NCBI GenBank assembly: GCA_002319795.1
Contig: DCFU01000035.1
Span: forward strand, 1-25,299
DNA length: 25,299 bases
Reading direction: 5' to 3'
Source: Megamonas sp. UBA1796
GTDB lineage: Bacteria > Bacillota > Negativicutes > Selenomonadales > Selenomonadaceae
The notes beneath the pieces were generated by a model that searched no databases, was not told the DNA's origin, and saw only the letters and a list, made by a program, of their open reading frames with translations. Position 1 is the first letter of the stretch; the number at the start of each line of letters is the position of its first letter. Positions 7,722 to 14,758 of the stretch are shown here, in pieces. A program made the position numbers and the translations under genes.

Positions 7722-7949
7722 TTGCTTATAATTTTGATGGTTTGTGATGCACTTGTTGCGATTATACTGATTGCTTCCATTCTTGGACAGGAAGCGAAGT
7801 CTGCTGGCATGGGCGGTATTGGTGGTGGCTCGGATACTGTGTTCAGTGGCAAGGCAAGAGGAATGGATGCGCTTTTGGCGCGTGTCACTGTAGTATTTGC
7901 AGTTCTATTTGCAGTTATTACCTTAGTTATAGCAAAGATGACAATGTAA
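7722..7949 (+). CDS. secG: Preprotein translocase subunit SecG
   Basis: A 75-residue protein with the SecG layout: an N-terminal membrane helix (about 2-21), the conserved Gly-rich cytosolic loop GMGGIGGGSD followed by KARGMDALLARVT, and a second helix (about 54-72). SecG is the small accessory subunit of the SecYEG channel and aids SecA-driven export. The start is TTG, 7 bp after an excellent GAGGAGG site. It leads the secG-est-rnr-smpB cluster typical of Firmicutes. Confidence 0.95.
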   Translation: MLIILMVCDALVAIILIASILGQEAKSAGMGGIGGGSDTVFSGKARGMDALLARVTVVFAVLFAVITLVIAKMTM

Positions 7950-7959
7950 TTGTGCGACG

Positions 7960-8001
7960 AAAGCGTTCTCAATCTCCAGGGGGAAAGAGAGCGTTTTTTT
8001 G
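7960..8001 (+). terminator. Terminator between secG and the esterase gene
   Basis: Stem 7960-7970 with 7987-7996 (one bulged G, one G-T pair), with an inner TCTCC/GGGGA pairing, and a run of seven T after the GC part. It sits inside a normally co-transcribed cluster, 36 bp before the next start, so it may act as a partial terminator or attenuator. Confidence 0.7.
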
Positions 8002-8036
8002 TTTTATAGTTTTGCTTGGAATAGGAAGTGAAGGCC

Positions 8037-8774
8037 GTGATTTTAAAAGGAGCCGAACCCTTCCTGCTGCCGGGTGGGCCGCAAGGTGTGCTGCTGATCC
8101 ATGGCTTTACGGGTTCTCCAGCGGAAATGCTCCTGTTAGGAAAATTTTTGCATGATCAGGGTTTTACCGTACTGGGTGTACGCTTGGCTGGGCATGGTAC
8201 GACGCCTGAGGATCTTGCACATATGAGGGGCCGCGATTGGCTGCATTCCGTGTTGGACGGATATGCCATGCTCAAAGGATGCTGCAGGACGATTTCTGTT
8301 GTGGGACTTTCTATGGGTGCACTGTTGGCGATGCTTTTGAGCCTGCGCTGCCATGTAGAAAAAATTGTATCCTGTTCGGCGCCTGTATTTGTAGCAGCGG
8401 AGAAGAATCTGCATCTTTTACCATCGCGCAAAGAGTCAGCAGGCCAGTATATTCCTAAGCAGAAACGGCGGCTTAAGGGAATACCGGAATGTTGCAATGT
8501 ATATTATCATAAAATGCCTTTGGCATCGGTGCATGAGCTTCTGGCAGTTATTGAGCGAATGAAGGAAGAACTGCCGCAGGTCACGCAGCCGCTGCTTATT
8601 GTGCAGGGTCGTGAGGATCATACGGTACAGCCACAGAGTGCGGAATATATTTATGAACGTGTGGGAACTGAATACCCAGAGGTGTTCTGGCTGGAAAAAT
8701 CCGGACATATTGTGACACTGGATTGTGAGCATGAGAAGCTGTTTACGAAAATTGCAGCTTTTTTATTGGAATGA
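8037..8774 (+). CDS. Alpha/beta-hydrolase, Est30-type carboxylesterase
   Basis: A 245-residue cytosolic serine hydrolase. The oxyanion segment LLIHGFTGSP, the nucleophile elbow GLSMGA, the catalytic Asp in GREDHTVQ and the His in KSGHIVTLD complete the triad in order. It corresponds to YvaK/Est30 carboxylesterases, which hydrolyse short-chain esters; the physiological substrate is unknown. GTG 8037 is chosen because AGGAAG (8023-8028) lies 8 bp ahead of it, while the earlier in-frame GTG at 8028 overlaps that site. It sits between secG and rnr, as in Bacillus, and its stop is followed after 14 bp by the thioesterase start. Confidence 0.92.
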   Translation: MILKGAEPFLLPGGPQGVLLIHGFTGSPAEMLLLGKFLHDQGFTVLGVRLAGHGTTPEDLAHMRGRDWLHSVLDGYAMLKGCCRTISVVGLSMGALLAMLLSLRCHVEKIVSCSAPVFVAAEKNLHLLPSRKESAGQYIPKQKRRLKGIPECCNVYYHKMPLASVHELLAVIERMKEELPQVTQPLLIVQGREDHTVQPQSAEYIYERVGTEYPEVFWLEKSGHIVTLDCEHEKLFTKIAAFLLE

Positions 8775-8788
8775 AGAAAGGGGATTAT

Positions 8789-9190
8789 ATGGAACAAAAA
8801 GAAAAAGTCCGTGAGGACTACTGCTTTGCCTGTGGCAAAGCAAATCCTGTCGGGCTGCATTTGGAATTTTGCATAGAGAATGGAAAATTTATTACGGAAA
8901 AAATATTGCCGCGTGAATATCAGAGCTACACAGGAGTCGTACATGGCGGCATTGTGACGACTATGCTGGATGAGGCTATGGGCGGTTACCTCTATGAGCT
9001 GGGGGAAAAAGCTGTGACAGCGCGGATTGAGGTTCGCTATCGAAAACCTACACCGGTAGGAGAAAAACTTACGATTACAGGATGGGTTGCGTCACGGCGC
9101 CGGAATTTTGTGGAAATGCAGGCGACGATTGCTCTTGCAGATGGTACGATAACAGCGGAAGGAACAGCCAAGATGGCTGTGGTGGATTGA
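8789..9190 (+). CDS. Hotdog-fold thioesterase, PaaI-like
   Basis: A 133-residue protein. The N-terminal CFACGKANPVGLHL and the hotdog core VVHGGIVTTMLDEAMGG, followed by ARIEVRYRKPTPVGE, mark it as a PaaI/YigI-like acyl-CoA thioesterase; the ligand is unknown. ATG 8789 follows AAGGGGA closely. An ATG at 8771 overlaps the esterase stop as ATGA, but it precedes that ribosome site and would add only six residues. rnr starts one base after its stop. The gene is an addition to the usual secG-est-rnr-smpB order. Confidence 0.88.
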   Translation: MEQKEKVREDYCFACGKANPVGLHLEFCIENGKFITEKILPREYQSYTGVVHGGIVTTMLDEAMGGYLYELGEKAVTARIEVRYRKPTPVGEKLTITGWVASRRRNFVEMQATIALADGTITAEGTAKMAVVD

Positions 9191-9191
9191 T

Positions 9192-11642
9192 ATGGAGCTT
9201 AAGGATAGAATTCTGGAATATATGCGTAAGGATACGTACCGGCCTCTAACGGAAGAGGAACTTGCTGAAAAACTTCGTTTTACGGATGAAGAGCTCGTGG
9301 GTTTTTGGCCTGCCTTAGAGGAGCTTGAGCAGAGTGCGGCTATTTTTCAGAATCACAGCGGCCTCTATGGCTTGCCGGAGCGCATGAACCTTGTCGTAGG
9401 GCGTCTGAGTATGACGGCCAAGGGCTTTGGCTTTATCATTCCTGAAAATAAGCAGGAAACAGATACGGATGTTTTCGTACCGGGTGCGATGCTCGCGAGC
9501 GCGATGAATGGTGACAGGGTCATTGCACGGGTAAGTATTTCAGAAATCTCTGGCCGCTCGCGGGAAGGAGAAATCATTCGTGTTGTAGAAAGACTCAATA
9601 AAAAGATTGTTGGTACTTTTGAAAGCAGTAAGAGCTTTGGTTTTGTAACGCCGGATGATAGAAAGCTCCATCAGGATATTTTTATTCCTAAAAAATATTT
9701 TGGCGGAGCAAAAATTGGCATGAAGGTTGTTGTTGAAATCACGAAATGGCCGGATACCCGCCGAAGTGCTGAGGGACGTGTCGTAGAGGTAATTGGAAAA
9801 GTCGGTGAGCCAGGTGTGGATGTGCTTTCTGTCATGCGCCAATACGAATTGTCGGAGGAATTTCCTGCTGATGTGCAGCAGGCGGCTGACAAAACGGAAA
9901 GTGAGGTCGATCCGACAGAATATCGTGGGCGTAAGGATCGGCGGGATTTTCATATTGTCACCATTGATGGAGAGGATGCCAGGGATCTTGACGATGGGGT
10001 ATATGTAGAAAAGCGCGGCAGAAGCTGGTTCCTGGGTGTCTATATTGCCGATGTGAGCTGGTATGTGCGTGAGAATGCGCCAATGGATCGTGAGGCTCTG
10101 GCACGTGGGACGAGCGTATATCTTGTTGATCGAGTTATACCTATGCTGCCCAAGAAGCTTTCCAACGGCATTTGCAGTCTTAATGCAGGAGTAGACCGGC
10201 TTGCCATGGCCTGTGAAATGGAAATCAATGCAGAAGGCAGAGTCACGCATTATGATATTCTGCCAACCGTTATTCACGTATACCGTCGGTTGACGTATAA
10301 TATCGTCAATAAGGTTCTGGTGGATAAGGAAACTTCATTTGTCGATGACAATGCAGATATTCTGCCTATGCTGGAAAATATGGCGGCTCTGCGTCAGGTA
10401 TTGAAGGCGCGTCGCCGCGTGCGTGGTTCTATTGACTTCGAACTCCCTGAGGTTAAGGTGAAACTCGATAGCGAAGGTCACGCGGTAGCACTTATCAAGC
10501 GTACAGGCTCTTTGGCGGAATCCATGATTGAGGAATGTATGCTGGTGGCCAATGAAACGGTTGCCGAGCATATGGACAAGAAGAAATTGCCGTTTATCTA
10601 TCGTGTACATGAGCAGCCGGATACTGAAAAAATAGATCGGCTTAATAATTTACTCGCGGCTTTTGGACTTTTTGTGCATAGTGATGGGGTCGATGGAAGT
10701 ATTTGCCCTATGGATATCCAGAAGGTTCTGACCGAGGTTGCCGGGAAGCCTGAGGAACGGCTCATCAGCTCGGTTTCGCTGCGGTCTATGCAGCAGGCGC
10801 GTTATGCCGCGGAAAGTTTGGGACATTTTGGTCTCGCAGCACGCTATTATACGCATTTTACTTCGCCAATCCGGCGTTATCCGGATCTTATCGTACATCG
10901 CCTGCTCAGGGAAACTTTCCAGACAGGGAGCATAGCTGTGCCGCGTCAGGAAAAATTGCGTTCCTTATTGCCAGATATAGCGCAGCAAGCTTCCGTGCGT
11001 GAGCGTATAGCGACAGAAGCAGAACGTGCGACTACCGATATGAAAAAAATCGAATATATGGCACAGTTCGTCGGAGATACCTTTGATGGCATCATTAGTG
11101 GTGTTACCGCTTTTGGTATTTTTGTTGAACTTGATAACGGGGTAGAAGGGCTTGTACGTGTGTCGAGTATGACAAAGGATTACTACGCATATATCGAAAG
11201 TCAGTATGCACTGGTGGGAGAGCGAACGCATGGAACTTATCGGCTCGGAGATTCAGTAGAGGTCATTCTGGCGCGTGCCAACGTTGAGGAACGAAATATA
11301 GATTTTGTACTTAAGGACAATGGCATCTATGTGCCGGAGGGCCGTTCCGGCACATCGTCTGCGACGAAAACGGCGCATAATGTGGCGGGAAAGACGGGGC
11401 CTGGTGCAAAGAAGAAGAGCAGGCCAGGCAAGAAAACCTCCGTTGCGGAAAAGCCATCTTTAAAAAAGGCACAGCCAGGAGAGACGAAAATCGGGGAAGT
11501 TATTTGGCCCGATGCGCCGAAATATAAGACAAAGCAAGGCAAGCCGACAGGATCGGCTAAACCGAAGGGAAAAAGCACAGGACAGAAGCATTCACTTTTG
11601 CATCGTAAAACGGAGCAGGCGTCGCAAAGGAATAAGAAATAA
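9192..11642 (+). CDS. rnr: Ribonuclease R
   Basis: An 816-residue 3'-to-5' exoribonuclease that degrades structured RNA and works with tmRNA-SmpB on stalled messages. Domains in order are an N-terminal winged helix (1-65), two cold-shock OB folds (67-115 and 137-187), the RNB catalytic domain (about 250-590, with Asp259, Asp265, Asp267 and Asp268 in IDGEDARDLDD and the HFTSPIRRYPDL motif), an S1 domain (about 630-705) and a long Lys/Gly/Ser-rich basic tail (about 715-816). Length and motifs are those of complete RNase R. The start is one base after the thioesterase stop with only a weak GGTGG site, suggesting translational coupling. smpB follows after 14 bp. Confidence 0.97.
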   Translation: MELKDRILEYMRKDTYRPLTEEELAEKLRFTDEELVGFWPALEELEQSAAIFQNHSGLYGLPERMNLVVGRLSMTAKGFGFIIPENKQETDTDVFVPGAMLASAMNGDRVIARVSISEISGRSREGEIIRVVERLNKKIVGTFESSKSFGFVTPDDRKLHQDIFIPKKYFGGAKIGMKVVVEITKWPDTRRSAEGRVVEVIGKVGEPGVDVLSVMRQYELSEEFPADVQQAADKTESEVDPTEYRGRKDRRDFHIVTIDGEDARDLDDGVYVEKRGRSWFLGVYIADVSWYVRENAPMDREALARGTSVYLVDRVIPMLPKKLSNGICSLNAGVDRLAMACEMEINAEGRVTHYDILPTVIHVYRRLTYNIVNKVLVDKETSFVDDNADILPMLENMAALRQVLKARRRVRGSIDFELPEVKVKLDSEGHAVALIKRTGSLAESMIEECMLVANETVAEHMDKKKLPFIYRVHEQPDTEKIDRLNNLLAAFGLFVHSDGVDGSICPMDIQKVLTEVAGKPEERLISSVSLRSMQQARYAAESLGHFGLAARYYTHFTSPIRRYPDLIVHRLLRETFQTGSIAVPRQEKLRSLLPDIAQQASVRERIATEAERATTDMKKIEYMAQFVGDTFDGIISGVTAFGIFVELDNGVEGLVRVSSMTKDYYAYIESQYALVGERTHGTYRLGDSVEVILARANVEERNIDFVLKDNGIYVPEGRSGTSSATKTAHNVAGKTGPGAKKKSRPGKKTSVAEKPSLKKAQPGETKIGEVIWPDAPKYKTKQGKPTGSAKPKGKSTGQKHSLLHRKTEQASQRNKK

Positions 11643-11656
11643 AGCCAGGTGATAAA

Positions 11657-12130
11657 ATGGGAAGAAAAAATGATGCAGTCAAAATTGCTTGTGAAAACAG
11701 GAAAGCACGCCATGAGTATTTCATTCATGAGGTGTTTGAAGCAGGGCTTGTACTGCAGGGAACAGAAGTGAAATCGTTGCGTGCAGGCAAAGCTAATTTA
11801 AAGGACAGCTATGCTGAAATCAAGGGGCAGGAGGTCTTTGTGCAGCATATGCATATCAGTCCTTATGAGCAGGGGAATATATTTAATCATGACCCGCTTC
11901 GTCCGCGCAAGCTGCTCATGCATAAGGTGGAAATTCTAAAGCTTTTTGGGAAAACCAGGGAAAAGGGATTTACGCTTATTCCCTTGAAGATCTATTTCAA
12001 GAGGGGTAAAGCAAAGCTAGCGTTGGCACTTGCGAGTGGTAAACATACGTATGACAAGCGGCAGGATCTTGCTAAAAAAGCGGCTCAGCGCGATATAGAC
12101 CGTGCAATGAAGGAGCGGCAGAAGTACTAA
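11657..12130 (+). CDS. smpB: SsrA-binding protein SmpB
   Basis: A 157-residue tmRNA-binding protein needed for trans-translation and rescue of stalled ribosomes. Family motifs are ENRKARHEYFI, GLVLQGTEVKSLR, the DSYAEI segment, HISPYEQGN and the basic C-terminal tail KKAAQRDIDRAMKERQKY, which probes the empty mRNA channel. AGGTGA precedes the ATG. It lies 14 bp after rnr and 13 bp before the diguanylate cyclase gene. No ssrA gene follows in this window. Confidence 0.97.
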   Translation: MGRKNDAVKIACENRKARHEYFIHEVFEAGLVLQGTEVKSLRAGKANLKDSYAEIKGQEVFVQHMHISPYEQGNIFNHDPLRPRKLLMHKVEILKLFGKTREKGFTLIPLKIYFKRGKAKLALALASGKHTYDKRQDLAKKAAQRDIDRAMKERQKY

Positions 12131-12143
12131 GGAGAGGTAGGCC

Positions 12144-13268
12144 ATGGGAATCTTCAGGAAATATCTCGAAGCTTATCGTTTGCTGAGGAAGTACAGGGAA
12201 GGCAGTTACGCAGCGGATTTTGCCAAAAACAATCTTCGCAATATAATATTCATATTGATGTTTATGGCCTGTATTCTTTTTGTAAATGTGATGATTTTCT
12301 TTTTGGCAGGCAGTGATGCGGTGCCGCAGTATCAATATCTCGATATGCTCGTAGTATTTATGGCATTTTTCCTTGGACTTCTGGTTGTTGGTTACTATAT
12401 GCGCCGGCCGTTTACGGAGAAAAATCGGAAGCATCTTCGCAACATATTTTTTACGGCAACCTTGCTGATGGCATTTTCGCTGATTCATAATGAGTTGTTT
12501 TATCGGGGAACCTTGTATAATTATATCATTTTGCTTTTTGGCATAGCTGCCGTACCTAATTTTACAGTAGCCGAAGCTTTGCTGCTTGTATTGTTTACGG
12601 ATGCAAGCGTTCTTTTATTCCTTGGAGCAGGCGGGATGCGTTCCATAGGGGAGGCTTCTTTTTGGGATATTGTCCGCATCGTATTTTTGGCAACAACATT
12701 TTATATTGGCTTAGCAGTACGCAATCATGTGGATTATCTTATCTTTATGAGGGAACGCAGTCGCTTGAAAAGGTCCAGTGAGCTCGATCCCCTTACAGGC
12801 TTGCTGAACCGTCGCGGCATGGAAGCCTATATATATCGTCGCAAATACCATTGGCAAATCGTTGCCTGTATCATAGATGTGGATGATTTTAAATCCTACA
12901 ATGATACCTATGGGCATGAGGCGGGCAATCGCTGCCTGCGGGAAGTAGCGGACAGTCTTGTGGTGACAGTACAACAGAGTGATGCCATAGCGGTTCGCTA
13001 TGGTGGTGAAGAGTTCGTTTTGCTGTTCTTCATGAATGATCTGGTACAGGCATATCGACTGGTGCGGAATTGTGCACAGCTTATTGAACATAAGAAGCTT
13101 GCTGCCGGTAAGCTGGCACAACATCCGTATGTTACCATCAGTGGAGGCATGGTGATTTCGCCTGAGGGACCAAAATGTGACATCGAGAAGTATTATGAAA
13201 TAATCAACGAGGCAGACCGCAAATTGTATGTTGCCAAGGTTTGTGGCAAGAATCAGATTATAAAATAA
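12144..13268 (+). CDS. Membrane-bound diguanylate cyclase (GGDEF)
   Basis: A 374-residue protein. About six membrane helices (32-54, 67-85, 99-117, 124-150, 148-165 and 172-192, limits approximate) are followed by a short linker and a GGDEF domain (about 210-374). The catalytic signature is intact as RYGGEEF (GGEEF at 287-291), and the substrate region DVDDFKSYNDTYGHEAGN is present. It should make cyclic di-GMP from two GTP. The RxxD product-inhibition site is not conserved: the segment before GGEEF reads QQSDAIAVRY. A strong AAGGAGAGG site precedes the ATG. It is the last gene of the secG-rnr-smpB run, and its stop codon lies inside the terminator stem. Confidence 0.93.
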   Translation: MGIFRKYLEAYRLLRKYREGSYAADFAKNNLRNIIFILMFMACILFVNVMIFFLAGSDAVPQYQYLDMLVVFMAFFLGLLVVGYYMRRPFTEKNRKHLRNIFFTATLLMAFSLIHNELFYRGTLYNYIILLFGIAAVPNFTVAEALLLVLFTDASVLLFLGAGGMRSIGEASFWDIVRIVFLATTFYIGLAVRNHVDYLIFMRERSRLKRSSELDPLTGLLNRRGMEAYIYRRKYHWQIVACIIDVDDFKSYNDTYGHEAGNRCLREVADSLVVTVQQSDAIAVRYGGEEFVLLFFMNDLVQAYRLVRNCAQLIEHKKLAAGKLAQHPYVTISGGMVISPEGPKCDIEKYYEIINEADRKLYVAKVCGKNQIIK

Positions 13269-13309
13269 CACCGGATGCATTTTCGCATCCGGTGTTATTT
13301 TATAATCTG
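13254..13309. terminator. Bidirectional terminator, 25-bp perfect inverted repeat
   Basis: Positions 13254-13278 pair without mismatch with 13285-13309 around a 6-nt loop. A/T-rich lower stems provide T-runs on both strands. It lies between convergent genes and can serve both. It begins inside the last codons of the cyclase gene and includes its stop (13266-13268). Confidence 0.92.
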
Positions 13310-13330
13310 CATTTCTTACCTGGCGATATG

Positions 13331-13732
13331 TTATGCATAAGCATAGAGATATGTGCCATGCCGGGAGTCTTCTTCGTACAGGGAACGGCAGAGTTGGAGC
13401 GTTGCTGTATCCCTGAGCCCGTAAAGTTTGAAGACCATGGGGAGATTCATACCGCACAATATGAGTGATTGCTTGCGTAATCCCATTTTCTCAAGCAGGA
13501 TGGCCGTTTCGATAAAGGCGGTGCTGCCAAAGGTATCACATAGAACGAGAATGGGCTCTTGCCGATTTTGCCGCACGACAGCCTTCAGTTCCAAAGCAAC
13601 CTCCTGCCGCGCTTTGTCCCAATGTTGTTGTTCAAAGCAGATTGCTGTAAGCTCAGGCTGGGAGAAATAATTTTTCATAGATTCGAGCATAGCGCTGGCC
13701 AGCGATCCATTGGAAACAAGCAGTATTTTCAT
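13331..13732 (-). CDS. PTS EIIA-Man family protein lacking the phospho-histidine
   Basis: A 133-residue stand-alone EIIA domain of the mannose/fructose/sorbose PTS family. The fold pattern is clear: an opening strand KILLVSNGSLASAML, the LVLCDTFGST segment (DLFGGSP in active proteins) and CGMNLPMVFKL (TGVNLPML in the active EIIA at 21425-21856). The phospho-accepting His of the HG motif is Asn8 here (codon at 13709-13711), so it should not carry phosphate in the usual way. A good AAGGAGA site precedes the ATG. It is a single gene, divergent from a DeoR-type regulator and convergent with the cyclase. A regulatory rather than transport role is inferred. Confidence 0.85.
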   Translation of the reverse strand: MKILLVSNGSLASAMLESMKNYFSQPELTAICFEQQHWDKARQEVALELKAVVRQNRQEPILVLCDTFGSTAFIETAILLEKMGLRKQSLILCGMNLPMVFKLYGLRDTATLQLCRSLYEEDSRHGTYLYAYA

Positions 13733-13784
13733 AATATAACATCTCCTTGCGTTTCATAGAGGGGAAAATCCTTTTATTGTTTGT

Positions 13785-13813
13785 ATTGTATAAAAATACG
13801 CATAGGTTAGCAA
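13785..13813 (-). promoter_or_regulatory. Promoter of the EIIA-like gene
   Basis: On the - strand, TTGCTA (13808-13813), a 17-bp spacer and TACAAT (13785-13790). It lies about 52 bp before the ATG at 13732. Confidence 0.6.
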
Positions 13814-13828
13814 GAAAAAAATGTTGGT

Positions 13829-13872
13829 TTTTTGTTAAAAATAGTAATAATTCTTGATTTTTGTTAAAAATA
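13829..13872. promoter_or_regulatory. Candidate DeoR-type operator: two identical 15-mers
   Basis: TTTTTGTTAAAAATA occurs at 13829-13843 and again at 13858-13872, 29 bp apart. A looser copy (TTTGTTTTAAATA) lies at 13882-13894. The second perfect copy lies within the spacer of the deoR-like promoter and the first lies between the two divergent promoters. This arrangement suggests autoregulation and joint control of both genes; binding is inferred. Confidence 0.55.
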
Positions 13873-13882
13873 TGTGTTATAT
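13854..13882 (+). promoter_or_regulatory. Promoter of the DeoR-family regulator
   Basis: TTGATT (13854-13859), a 17-bp spacer and TTATAT (13877-13882), about 50 bp before the GTG start. The spacer holds a copy of the 15-mer repeat. Confidence 0.5.
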
Positions 13883-13931
13883 TTGTTTTAAATACAAGTA
13901 GCATAACATTTATCAGAAAATTGGTGATAAT

Positions 13932-14693
13932 GTGCAGGCAAGAAGCAGAAGACATAAGATACTGGAGGAACTGGAACAGAAGAAGCAGGTCCATATTGGT
14001 GAACTTGCGGAACGGCTGCAGGTATCGTCGATGACGATACGGCGCGATCTAAACCGCTTTGCAGAGCAAGGCATCGTGACACTGGTACATGGCGGCGCTG
14101 TATTCAATGAAGGCGCGGCGGCACTTCCCTCAGTAGGAGCGCGTGAGCAGCGTAATGAGAGAGAAAAGAATACGATTGCAACCTTTTGTGCCGGACTTAT
14201 AAAGGAAGGTAATTCGGTATATATCGATGCGGGTTCAACGGCCAAGGCGATTGCTGAAGCTATTGCGGAACGCCGCAACATTGCGGTGCTTACCCATTCG
14301 CTGCCTGCGGTCAATGTGTTGGCGAATGCACATGGGCTGCAGCTCATTTCTGTACCGGGCATCTATCAGTACGATCAGAAAGCGTTCTTTGGTGAAATGA
14401 CAGTGCGGACAATTCGTGAATTTCGTGTGGATATTGTGTTTTTGGGAGCAAGTGCTATTGATGTCCGGCTTGGCATGATGTCACCCAACCTTTATGATCA
14501 GGGAGTGAAGCTGGCATTACTGGAAATGGCACGAAAAAAAATATTGGCGGTGGATCATACGAAAATTGGTTTGATATCGTTTGTGCGGGCTTGTGATATA
14601 ACGGCTCTTGATATGATTGTTACGGATAAACTTGCCGACCCTGAATTTGTTGCGCAGGTCCGGCGTATGGGTGTAGAGGTTGTCCAGGTGTGA
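13932..14693 (+). CDS. DeoR/GlpR-family transcriptional regulator
   Basis: A 253-residue regulator. The N-terminal DeoR winged helix is clear (HIGELAERLQVSSMTIRRDL, about 20-39, and VHGGAV). It is followed by the DeoRC effector domain with the phosphosugar-binding signature YIDAGSTAKAIAE (about 97-109) and GASAID. Members usually repress sugar-use operons and are released by a phosphorylated sugar. The start is GTG after a GGTGAT site. It is divergent from the EIIA-like gene with about 200 bp between them. Those genes and possibly itself are the likely targets; the effector is not predictable. Confidence 0.92.
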   Translation: MQARSRRHKILEELEQKKQVHIGELAERLQVSSMTIRRDLNRFAEQGIVTLVHGGAVFNEGAAALPSVGAREQRNEREKNTIATFCAGLIKEGNSVYIDAGSTAKAIAEAIAERRNIAVLTHSLPAVNVLANAHGLQLISVPGIYQYDQKAFFGEMTVRTIREFRVDIVFLGASAIDVRLGMMSPNLYDQGVKLALLEMARKKILAVDHTKIGLISFVRACDITALDMIVTDKLADPEFVAQVRRMGVEVVQV

Positions 14694-14699
14694 GAGGCT

Positions 14700-14727
14700 T
14701 TGCAGGATACAGATATATTGCTATAAT
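14700..14727 (+). promoter_or_regulatory. Promoter of the lipase-LevR-like unit
   Basis: TTGCAG (14700-14705), a 16-bp spacer and TATAAT (14722-14727) with a TGC extension. It starts 7 bp after the deoR-like stop and about 31 bp before the lipase start. Confidence 0.65.
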
Positions 14728-14758
14728 AAAGGAAATATAAGAAAGGGAGGTGGATTTT

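Noticed and set aside
13269..13330. Search for a tmRNA (ssrA) gene next to smpB
   Set aside because: Only the terminator and the 3' end of the convergent gene fit in this space. No tRNA-like ends or tag frame are present near smpB.
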